Positions 50,301 to 60,373 of a stretch of 64,000 nucleotides of DNA are shown here, piece by piece. This DNA comes from Branchiostoma floridae (lineage: Eukaryota; Chordata; Leptocardii; Amphioxiformes; Branchiostomatidae): NCBI RefSeq assembly GCF_000003815.2, contig NC_049986.1, forward strand, positions 13,089,876-13,153,875. Reading direction: 5' to 3'. The first letter of the stretch is position 1. The number at the start of each line of letters is the position of its first letter. The notes beneath the pieces were generated by a model. That model was not told the origin of the DNA and did no database searches. It was given only the letters and a program-made list of their open reading frames with translations. The position numbers and the translations under genes are program-made.

Positions 50301-53300
50301 TTGGTAGGTGGGTAGGGGTTGGGAAAATGATGGTCAAATACTTATGATACTTTACTTGATTCAATGTGTCTGTAAACAGCATAAGTTCACAAATTATTTA
50401 TAGATAAATAAAGAAATGGTTGATAGGCTCCCAAGTTAATTTATGAAGCTCTAATGTCTTTGGTATAAATTATCTTGGTTTAGTGCTATTTAAACACACA
50501 CAAATATAGTTGCTGGTTGGGTAAAATGGTTGTTTGGCCAATCATGCTATAGACAAAGTCTCTTGGGCCAGTTTCTCCTGGTACTTAATAATCATACATT
50601 TTCATGTAACCTTCCTTACAGGTGTCACATTACTTCAGCTCCATGTTAGACAGCAAACCAGGCCCAGGCAGCACAGCAACCCCTTCACAGGCGCCCTCAG
50701 TAAGGGGCCAGAAGCGCAAGATCGAGGAGGAGTTCAGCGACGACGAGAGCATGCTCTCCCTCGGTGACTTCTCTGTGTCCTCACTGTTGTCTCTCAAGAG
50801 CAAGAAGGATTGCCCTGCAGTTGAGAAATGGAAACCCCTGCCCAGTGAGACTCCAGCTGCAGCTACGTCATCCACAGGACAGCAGGCACAGACAGAGAGT
50901 GAGCCAAAAACTTCGACAGGCATGAAGAAACTGACACTGAAGAAATTGCCACCTAAGCCATCCACAGTGAGCAGGCCCCCAAGGTCTCCCATCCAACAAC
51001 AACAACAGCAGCGCACAGCTAACTCTCCAGGCAGTCCTTCACTGGTACGGAAAGATGGGCCTTCCAACACCAGCAGTGCACCGGTTGATAACGGTTTAGA
51101 CCCCCTCCCCGACTATGATGAGGTTGAAGGCTACACTGCACCAGCCCCAAGCAAGGCAAACCACAAGCGGATGAAAGCCTCCCTGCCTCCATACGACCTC
51201 AGGAACAACATAACAGGAAAGCCTGTAGAATTGGTCAAGACAAAGTATAGACCCAGAGGTCCTTCCAACTATGTGAAGAACAAGCTGAAAGAAAGGGACC
51301 TGCGAGAAAAGCTGCTGAGTAAATCCATGCCGCCACCTATGGGGCCACCTGGTGCAGGTAATGGACACTTTGCCGTACCGAAGGCCCCAAGGCAAGATGG
51401 CGTCTTCAAAGCGCCATTTCCTGTGGGCCACAGACAGCACAAGCCCTACCACAGAAACCCATCCTGGAGGGACCACAACGGAAACCACAACAGGCAGCAG
51501 AACTATTATAATCTGGGAGAGGTCTCCTCCCTGGAAATCACCATGCCAAACCGCACAGACGAGAACTGGGGTGACAGCCTGACTGTATGTGAGAGCCCCA
51601 AGTTCAGAAGTGGTGATATCGACAAGGTGCTGTGTACAGTGGACCAACGGGATCACAGAAGAGTCGCTCTCCAAGGGGAGGCGAACGCTGCTCTCGGCGG
51701 GGATCCCAACCTACCTCTAGAGAACAACGGAGTGCCTCAGGAGAACTTGGATGACATTGTAGAAATGGACATTGACATGGACGTACTGACGGAGCAACGA
51801 TTGATCAACGAGATCCAGGAAGTTCGCGGGCACCTCTCAACTGATGCGTCGGCCAGCCGTGGCACCCTCACCAGCATGCAGGTCGTCCAGATGGAGTATA
51901 TGGAGACAGAGACCACGGGGGTGCCCGGGGTAGACGGGAACCTGCCTTTGTTTATTGTGCTGGACACAAATGTCCTGTTGAACCACCTGAAGTTCCTGGA
52001 TGATCTGAAGGACCAACAGATCAGCGGTATGGGCAGACCAGTGCTGGTAGTGCCCTGGGTTGTCATGCAGGTGAGATATCTTAGAAATCCTATGTATATT
52101 TGGATGATTCGACTCGCTTGGTGATGGAGGCTTTTCATTGTTGCTAAAGCTGCACCATCTTTATAGTTACATGTATAATGTACTGATGCTGTGTAAGAAT
52201 GAATTAATTCCCTTTATTGCTCAACAAGCTTACAAGGCACAATGTACATGACAACAGCCACCAGCCTAATGTATCCTATAGCATGTAGTACATGTTGAAC
52301 TACGAAATATTATCAACAACAATATATGAGCTATATCATCATGTATGGATGATTTAGTCTCACTATTGGAAAAAAGTACAAAGAAATTGACATGTAGGCA
52401 GACGTATTTGTTGGATATGATAACAGTACATAAAATTATATGATGTCAGAAATATCCCTGTGTTTTGGTTGGTAGGAACTTGATGCCCTGAAGTCCCAGG
52501 ACATGCTGAATAAGCCAGGCCGGACCCTGAAGCTGGAGACTCAACACCAGGCAGCTCAGGCCGTCAGGTACCTGTACAAGTGCCTACAGAACCGCCACCC
52601 CAGGGTCAGGGGACAGACTGCACAGGAGGTGGGGCAACGGTCTTCCATGAATTGTCAAATACAGAATGTTACATTTAGCAATCTAGCCAATTAGAAGTGG
52701 TTTTCTAAGCTCAAAGCAGCATGTACTGATAAATGTACTTATTTTCTTTGGGAATATAAAGTACAGAACTGCCACCCCAGGGTCAGGGGACAGACTGCAC
52801 AGGAGGTGGGGCAATGGCTGAGTACCAGTCTTTCATGAGTTGTCATATACTGACCTATATTACAGAATGTTCGCAATCTAGCAAAAGAAGTTGTTTTCAG
52901 AGCTCAGAGCAGCATGTGCTGAGAAATGTACGCATTTTCATTTGGAAATGTACGGTTCTACTTTTAACAGTGAGTTTTTTTGCACAGAACAGTACTTACT
53001 AGATTGGAACCGAAATTTACTGGTACCCTCAACATATTTGTAACAATTTTGGCTGTATTTTTTTGTTGTTTTTGTTTTCCAGCGTTCTGTAAAGCTGTAG
53101 GCATCAATCCCAATGTACTGGTACCCTCAGCATATCTATAAAAGCTGTTTGGGCTGTATTTTTTGTTCTCCAGGGCTCTGTAAGGCTGGTAGGCTTTAAT
53201 TCTGAAATACTGGTATCCTCAGCATATTTACAACAGCTGTCTTGGCTGTATTTTTGTTGTTTTTGTTCTCCAGGGGTCTGTAAAGCTGGTAGCCTTCAAT

Positions 53301-56300
53301 ACCGATATACTGGTATCCTCAGTTCAGTTCAGTTCAGTTCAGGGCATCCTTCCGGTGACACAATAAAGTTCCTCCAGGCGGCTCTGTCCCGCATGACAGA
53401 CAGGAGGTCTCCGCCTTGGAGGCCAACATCCTCCTCAGTTAGCCATGTATTCTGGTATCCTCAGCATATTTATAAAAGCTGTTTTGGCTGTATTTTTTGT
53501 TCTCCAGGGGTCTGTAAAGCTGGTAGGCTTTAATCCCGAGTGTAACGATGACCGGGTGCTGCAGTGCTGCCTCATGTACAGCCAGAAGTTCACCGGAGTC
53601 AACGTGATTCTGTTCACCAATGACAAGAACCTCTGCAATAAGGCTGTCATCAACGGCATGCAGGCCTTCACCAGGGAGACCCTGATGTCTGGGATTAAGG
53701 CCATGTACCCAGAGGATGTTGTCACATCACCTATAGGTATGTATGGGAGATGGGAACTCATCCTCCTACGCAAGAGACATCCAACAACCAAACTGCCTGT
53801 CTGGATGTGCCCTGCTCTTTCAACTGTCACTTTTAGGTCCTGACCACCTGCTTATAAATATTAATGAGCTTACACTTATATACGCGAGACCCCTTTTGAA
53901 AACTGAAAGGCCTTTCTCTGATTTGCTGACAGCTGGTTTGGGGGGGGACGTCCACAGGAACTAAGAGTGATGGTTGAAAGAGCAGGGTACATCCAGACAG
54001 GCGGTTTGGCTGTTGGATGTCCCTGCGTAGGAGGATGTGGGAACTTTGACACACATGAATAATTGAAACAACTACCAGTATAAATCAAAGCTGTCAGACT
54101 TTTGTAAAATAAACTTAACAAAAGGGGTGGCTTAGCTTAATTCAAGAACATTTCACCAGGTTTTTAGATGATTGTAGGATTCACACAGCAGTGCATGGAA
54201 GATTATATTTCTTTACCAAAATGTCTATTTTTTAATGATATTTTTTTAATCATTTGAACACTTTCAGTAGTAGTATAAAACATTTTATCCCCTTTTCGTC
54301 AATGGAACTTCATCTATTTGCAGAAAACTATATAGCATATATGTGCACCATAATTTATTGTTTATGCAACAGTTGCAGGTCCTAAGAACACCATACCTGT
54401 GCCAGCGAAACAGGAACACACGAACCAGACAAGGAGTCCCCGTGCACATGTGAGCACAACCCCACCCATGGCTAACCCCTTGAGAGCCACGAGTCCAACC
54501 ATGGCTCCCCCCATGAGAGCCACATCCCCACCCACGGCTCCCCCCAGGGGGACAGATCCTACCAGCCGCAGAAAACAAATGGTGACTACAGATAGGAAAT
54601 AATGCTACTTCACCTTTATCTGCGGGGTTACCTATATCCGTTGATATATCAAACTGCATTATTTTCATATATTGGAGTAACCAGTACATAAGTAGTTGTA
54701 TGAAATTGCAGTATTTCAAAATATTGCAGTTTGAAACTACCATATGTCGACTTGACAAACAAAGGATATAGGTTACCTCGCTAATAAAGGTGAACAAGTG
54801 TTACATGTTTTCCCATTCATGCGAAGGTTATAGGTTATAACTAGGAAGAGTTTAGAACATGTCAATTTTCAAATAAAAATGTACACAGTTGTTGAGTGTG
54901 TAGTTTTCTGTTCATGTATCATGTTACTTTCCATTTTTTTTTTTTTTTTGTCTCATTTGACACATAGCTACATGTGTATTACTACATTGTGAGATAGGAT
55001 ATAATGTTAAAATGATAGGTATGTACTTTGTGTTGACCAAATGGTGTATGTGTCTCTCCAGGCTGATGATGTGCTGTGTGGTATGAAGACACTGCTGAAG
55101 GCAGTCCTGGCTGTTGTACTGGAGACAGAGATGAAAGCTGTGTTTGAGGACACCTGGTACATACTGCACTTATCAGTCAAACATTACTTCATTTGTGTTG
55201 ATAGGAATCATTCTGAAATGAAGAAGAACAAAAATTTCCAACATAAAGATGGGAACAAGAAATCCATTCATTGTAAGTTTTTTAAGATTAGACATCCAGG
55301 TAATAAGATGCGCTGAAAAGCAGTTGTGGAAATGATTTTGGAATCATCCACCAGTTCCAGTTTACATCAACTGGATATGATTCCAAAATCATATCCAGTT
55401 GCTTGAGTTTCTGTTTTTTTTTTGTGTACAAGAAATCCACTGTTTTGGAAGAAGCTATTTACATCAGGACCTTTCAACAGTCTGTTTAACAGAGAAGAGG
55501 TGGTGGGGCTTGGATACCAGTTCAAGTTTGTTATCCTTTGCATATTACTTGCAGCATTGCACTTTGTGGGACCAAAATCATTCTCCTCTCCACTCTGGCC
55601 TGTCTGCAGCTTACAATGACATCCAAATTTACCAGATGTGTTTATTTACAGGAGCATGATTGTTTACCGCAAGCCTCCGTGGTCTCTACAGGATCTTCTG
55701 CTGTGCTTCGACAAGCACTGGATCGCTGTGTTCGGTAAGAGGACACCTTGATATAACCCTGACATTTTGAACCTATATAGGACAGACAAAACATCCTTTG
55801 CCAGTATGTTAGGCCATGTTAATTCGATTATATCGCTGACATCATCTGTGAACCTGAAACTGATGCGAATAAAAACAATTTGTCCAAAAAAAGTTGCCTT
55901 CATTATAAAATCGAGTTGGTCAAGAATGTCAAACAAATGATTGCACATTGAGTATGGTATACTGAACAATAGATTCTTCTTCCTTCTTGTTCTTTCACAT
56001 CTTCTTCTTTGACTCTGGAATTTACTTTGGCATTCTAAGACATGATTAAATGTTTGTCTTTAATTGAGGCTTTAGGGTAGGACAAGTTTTCAAAGATTCA
56101 CTTATCCTATCGAGCAAGCACATACAAAAAATTGACTTGCCCTAACCAAATTTTCACTTGCCCAAAATTCAAATGTTGCTTTAGTATGTGCTTTCACTTC
56201 GGGCAATGAAATTCTTGAAATGAAATTGTAATTCTAATGTTGACCATTGCTTGATGTCATGACTGTAAAAGTATATCAAAATCTTACTCAATGGAAAAAT

Positions 56301-59300
56301 CTTACTTGTCCAATTGGGCAAGCAGGGAAGGTCATGCACTTGCCTGAAAAGCACTTTAATTTGCCCTGGACAATAGGGCTAGTGGACTTGTCCAACCCTG
56401 GACTTTTAACCAAAATCCTTGAACCCACTCTTGCTGTCCAGGCATGTTCCTGAGTCGGGATGTGAAGGAGCACCTGGACAGCCTGGTGAAGCACTTTACC
56501 CGCGGCCGCAGCTACGGAGTGGACCTGCAGGAGACCCTGCAGCTGCTGCAGGATGCCCTGCAGCTGGTCAGGCAGCTGCACAACCACAGCACGTTAGTGC
56601 CTTCATGTCTACCTACCAGTGTCGTATCCTAACTATGCTTTTGTCCAAAATGAAGTTGAGCTTGTGTGCACTGACACCTATTTTCCCTCCCTTCTTTCCC
56701 TCCCTTCTTTCCCTCCCTTCTTTCCCTCCCTTCTTTCCCTCCCTTCTTTCCCTCCCTTCTTTCCCTCCCTTCTTTCCCTCCCTTCTTTCCCTCCCTTCTT
56801 TCCCTCCCTTCTTTCCCTCCCTTCTTTCCCTCCCTTCTTTCCCTCCCTTCTTTCCCTCCCTTCTTTCCCTCCCTTCTTTCCCTCCCTTCTTTCCCTCCCT
56901 TCTTTCCCTCCCTTCTTTCCCTCCCTTCTTTCCCTCCCTTCTTTCCCTCCCTTCTTTCCCTCTCTTCTTTCCCTCCCTTCTGGGAAGGAAATTTGCTTGT
57001 CAGGATGGACAAAAATCACCATCCATCCCCAAAATCTGAACTTAACTACATAAAATTAATGAAAATGTGTTTCCATAAGCTTAAAATGACAGATTTTACA
57101 GGGAAAATTAGCAACATTGGCTCCAAAACAATCATGAATAAGAGTGACATATAAAATTTTAAAGCTGCACACAGCCATGATTTTTGAAGACTGAAGGAGA
57201 AGGATGTGTCAAGCAAAAAGATCCTCATTGCTCGTTGCTGTATAGGTTCTCACTTCTTGAGTGCTTATGAAATGAGAAATTGTGGCTGTAGCATGTTTAA
57301 CGTAGTCTCTCTCCTAACAGATATGATGGGAGCCTGCCTAAGGTGATCTCTGAGCTGCAGACAGCACAACAGCAGTGTCAGGAGGTGCTGAGTGGGAACA
57401 TGTCCTGTCTGACTGTCAAACAACCTGCTGCACCCACACCTGCTGCCCCACAAACCACTCAACAACAGGTAGGAAAGCCCATTTGTACCTTCACAATGGA
57501 GGTTTTTGGTCTGTTTGTTTGCTTGTCTTTGTGTGTGTTGAAGTTTGTTAGTTGCCAGAGTTGTTGAGTTGTAAGCAGAGACTGGCTGGATGTGAAGGTT
57601 GATCTTAGTTGTGGCAGGAAGTGAAAATGATGATACATGATAGCCAAAAGTCAGAAACCCAAGGATGGTATTTGTCAGAGGGTGGAGAATGTAATGTGTG
57701 AAATGGACATGGTTAATGTTGCATCGTGACGAAAAATTTACAGAGACTCAAAATATTACATGTAGGTTTGTGATCTTTGATTTCTTGTTTTGACAAGCAT
57801 TTCAGTAAGATGTTTGTAGTTTTATGGTAAGATAAATACATTGCCTGTTTTGTTTTGTTTCTAGGAGCCGACCATTGATCCGGACTTTCCCATGTGGACG
57901 ACCTTTGACCTCATCTGGAAGGCTGTCAGCTACTTCCTGTGAGTCCCTGTGGTAACCCATGGCAACAAAAAAGCTGTGGGACTACTTTTACCTGTGCCTT
58001 TTTATATCTATACTCTTCCTTTTGCCAACCGGCTTTGACTGTAGTGTGTCCTACATTGTACCTGAACTTTGATAACTTTATTACCTCCATGAAAAATGGA
58101 GATATTGTTTGGGGTGCGTGTGTCTGTGTGTGTGTGTTTGTGCTTCTGAATGTTTGTAGTCAAATAGCTTAAGTACCTCTGAATGGATCAAATGATATTT
58201 GGAGGGTGGATAGGGACCCTGCCATGAGTGAGAGTGAGAGTGGATAGGGACTGGGAAGACGGAAGACAAGGTTGATTTTGGGCCCCCTTGTATGTGACCT
58301 TGGTATTGCAGCAGAACGTTTTTTTTTAATCTTTTGACCTGGACGTGCTATGGTCTTGTTTTCCAGAGTGAAGATTTTTGACGGGCTGGACTACAAACAC
58401 TCCATCCCCAGTGTGGAGAACAAGAACATGCCGGTGGACCTCCCCTCTAGATATGAGGCAGTGAGGTTCATATTGAAACTCCATCCACTGCTGGTCAGGG
58501 TGGTGCAAGACATGGAAAAGTAAGATACTGTCCATGTCTCTGTCAAGTACGCATCAATAGATCATGTCCTAGTACTCTGTACGTAATGAATTCTGAACAA
58601 TCTTTTGATCTACTGTTATGTGTAGTGTCAAACAATAAATTGCATTGACAGTGACAGAAACCAATTTCATTTTATGAGCCTTTCATATGTTGATGGAGGT
58701 TAGGCAACCAGGTAATAAGACGAAAGATAACGGATGTTATCTGAAACGTCTGACCTTTTCAAAAATCATATCCAGTTGCTTGAGTAATGTATGTGTCTTT
58801 TATATTGTTAGATTAGTTTATTTTACATGTAGCTGTAAGTTTGTATATATATATCTTCTATGAATGAAGGCATTTGAATCATAGCAGTATGTGTGAAATA
58901 CTTGAATACAGATGTCATGATGTAGGATTGTAGCAGAAATAAGAGACAGCTATTTTTACTTAAGTCAACCCAATGTTGTTTCTCCCAGCTTTCTGAAGTT
59001 GGAGAGAGCAGAGCAGCTCCAACCCCTGGCTACAAGTCTCTGCAACTCCATCCATGACTTCCTCAACCAACTGGTACCAGCAATTACCTTTTTAAAACAT
59101 TTCTCTGCATGTGTTTGATGTTTGAATAGGTTTGATACAGATTGCATTGTGATGGGATCTTTCGAAGTGTTTTAGAAGACAGCATCCAACTGTAACTAGG
59201 TCTGCTGCAATACAGTAAATACAGACATTTGACATGACAGTAACATACACAGTGTTGCCCAGTGTAAGATGGCTTGTTATTCTGGTACATTGTGCAACAG

Positions 59301-60373
59301 GTTTATAACAGCAAATTGGGTTCTTTGGTCAATATTGGGTAATTCTTTGGTCAGTTTTGGATACAAATGTAAGTCCTTCCTAATTCAACTTTTCTGTGAT
59401 GCAGTGTTGAATTTTCTTGTCCACGATCAGTTCTGTCATAGCTTTCCTAAAAATTGAACCAGAAAAAATTGTGCAATACATGTTCCTTTTTTAGATCACA
59501 TGACATTTTCATGCATATCCATCTGTCCCTACAGGTGTTCGCCAACAGTGAGCCCAACAGCCTGCAGTATCCCATAGTACAGGTACCTAATCCTTATTAC
59601 AATAACAAAGAACTTATGCCAATTCCATAGCTCCTCAACACATACTAGTACTATGCATCAACACTCGTATAATTGTCGTAGTGCTAATTGGCTTTGATGT
59701 CATAACATCATCATATATCATCATGTATAGCTTACGTTTAATGTATAAAGGTGGAAAATAGCACTTCTTTTGAGCAGGATTGTAGATGTAAGTTGTTCCT
59801 GTTTTTTTCCAGCCGTCTGTGTGTATGCTGACTCCTGATCTCCTGATCAGATATGGCAGGGACCCAAATGCACAGTAAGTGAAGCTCACATGTTTTGGCT
59901 TTATCCGGAGAATATGGGGGTTAGTGTTACTTTTTGACTGCCTTGTAGCTTTCCAATGATGTATCATGTCTCCGGTTTTACATGACAAGAAATACTGTTT
60001 GTAGCAGTGGAACTTAAATTAGCAGCAACCAAATCTCATCACCTCAACTGGAATTTTTGGATGAAACACCTGAGTCAGGAACAAACTTAAGTGAATTCTT
60101 GGCTATGGAAAGATTTTCTGAAGTCAAAGTTTTGGGGCTCAAACATGGGTTTTGATCAAGCAAGTTGTAACATGAACCTTTATTATAACCAACGTTTGCC
60201 TTTGTTGCGCTTCATTATGATACATGTACTCATGTTGTCTAACCATCCTGTATGTGTTCCATAGGGAGCGTATCCGCAGGGGACTGCAGCAGATGTGTAC
60301 CTACCTGAACCAGCTGGTACAGTGTGCGAATTTCATCTATCCTGAGGCCAGCAAGAACAACTGGTTACAATAG
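47323..60373 (+). CDS. SWT1: Transcriptional protein SWT1 homologue: WW + PIN endoribonuclease (1109 aa)
   Basis: Sixteen coding exons: 47323-47493, 50037-50153, 50622-52070, 52476-52628, 53508-53736, 54379-54581, 55062-55156, 55652-55734, 56442-56592, 57321-57468, 57865-57938, 58367-58519, 58989-59073, 59535-59582, 59813-59874, 60265-60373; 3330 nt, no frame break. Residues 11-42 form a WW domain (LPPGW, YYF, TWQRP). Exon 3 encodes a long basic, Ser/Pro-rich linker with QKRK. The PIN domain (about 540-706) begins [12 protein letters not shown]; candidate metal ligands are Asp544, Glu580, Asp644/645 and Asp669 (FTNDKNL). The C-terminal half is helical and fits the HEPN-like domain known from the family. 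Yeast Swt1 is a nuclear endoribonuclease in mRNP quality control linked to TREX. Length exceeds human SWT1 (about 900). An in-frame open stretch upstream of the ATG reaches the acceptor at 47286. Confidence 0.93.
48911..49118. mobile_element. MITE with CTGTAAATGCA termini and TA target duplication, SWT1 intron 1
   Basis: Left end CTGTAAATGCAGAAATGTTT and right end complement CTGTAAATGCATCTAAGTTT, each flanked by TA, the signature of Tc1/mariner-type insertion. Internal GCGG/CCGC blocks with AATGTTCGC and GCGAAC repeat the pattern. Typical of a common invertebrate MITE family. Confidence 0.8.
50150..50340 (-). repeat. 'CCGCTAGGGGG' family copy 4 (inverted) with GT run, SWT1 intron 2
   Basis: Read on the minus strand it gives CCCTACCCACCTACCAAGTA, a TCTCAAGTTATACTGTTC block and an ACACAGACACACACAC run, in the same order as at 39300-39490. 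It starts immediately after exon 2's donor at 50154. Confidence 0.6.
52580..52950 (+). repeat. Tandem duplication of the SWT1 exon 4 3' edge
   Basis: The last 45 or so bases of exon 4, its donor and about 130 bases of intron recur 177 bases downstream (AGGTGGGGCAA at 52627 and 52804). The second copy keeps GACTGCACAGGAG/GTGGGG, a duplicate donor. Downstream blocks (AGCAGCATGT, AAATGTAC) are also shared, with divergence. Confidence 0.8.
53060..53540 (+). repeat. Four copies of the SWT1 exon 5 3' splice site
   Basis: TTGTTCTCCAG or a close variant, followed by GGGTCTGTAAAGCTGGTAGG, occurs with exon-like starts at 53083, 53174, 53274 and 53508. Only the last continues into real coding sequence. 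Spacing is 91, 100 and 234; the last interval holds a (GTTCA)n run and an inserted LINE-like piece. Each copy also carries the upstream GGCTGTATTTTTTGTT polypyrimidine stretch. Confidence 0.85.
53342..53450 (-). mobile_element. LINE-like 3' ORF relic inserted in SWT1 intron 4
   Basis: On the minus strand this insert reads [19 protein letters not shown], similar to the 'R.AWR..V' C-terminal end of LINE reverse transcriptases. It is bordered by a (GTTCA)n run at 53318-53341 and interrupts the duplicated acceptor array. Identification is tentative. Confidence 0.35.
53759..54037. mobile_element. 279-bp hAT-like MITE in SWT1 intron 5
   Basis: Termini CATCCTCCTACGCA and TGCGTAGGAGGATG are perfect inverted repeats; the arms extend about 70 bases with few mismatches. 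A perfect 8-bp target duplication TGGGAACT flanks it (53751-53758 and 54038-54045). No transposase. It starts 23 bases after exon 5's last base, so the insertion is just inside the donor. Confidence 0.92.
54609..54794. mobile_element. MITE in SWT1 intron 6
   Basis: Ends TTCACCTTTATCTGCGGGG and its near-complement (CTCGCTAATAAAGGTGAA), with TACCTATATCCGTTG / AAAGGATATAGGTTACC forming inner arms. Same family as 36209-36391. It starts 28 bases after the exon 6 end (54581). No unambiguous target duplication. Confidence 0.75.
55292..55410. repeat. Interspersed repeat in SWT1 introns 7 and 12
   Basis: CCAGGTAATAAGA ... AAAATCATATCCAGTTGCTTGAGT occurs here and again at about 58702-58787. This copy also has an internal hairpin (ATGATTTTGGAATCAT / ATGATTCCAAAATCAT). 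Confidence 0.6.
56681..56981 (+). repeat. Polypyrimidine minisatellite, 13-bp unit CCCTCCCTTCTTT
   Basis: About 22 almost perfect copies of a 13-base C/T-only unit, starting 89 bases after the end of SWT1 exon 9. Because 13 is not a multiple of 3, all frames stay open and produce spurious 13-residue protein repeats on both strands. A mirror-like pyrimidine tract of this kind can adopt triplex (H-DNA) structure. Confidence 0.97.
58070..58330 (-). repeat. 'CCGCTAGGGGG' family copy 5 (inverted, diverged), SWT1 intron 11
   Basis: On the minus strand: CTGCTGCAATACCAAGGTC, GGGGGCCC, CCTATCCACCCTCCAAATATCAT and TGATCCATTCAGAGG, in the same order as the other copies, next to a short GT/TG run near 58118-58140. 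Diverged but recognisable. Confidence 0.5.

Noticed and set aside
50630..51674. Minus-strand frames of 146 and 192 codons across SWT1 exon 3
   Set aside because: Antisense shadows of a 483-codon exon that fits the SWT1 frame.
56419..57053. Open frames of 114-206 codons with 13-residue repeats on both strands
   Set aside because: They are produced by the 13-bp pyrimidine minisatellite, which leaves all frames open; only 56442-56592 is a real exon.
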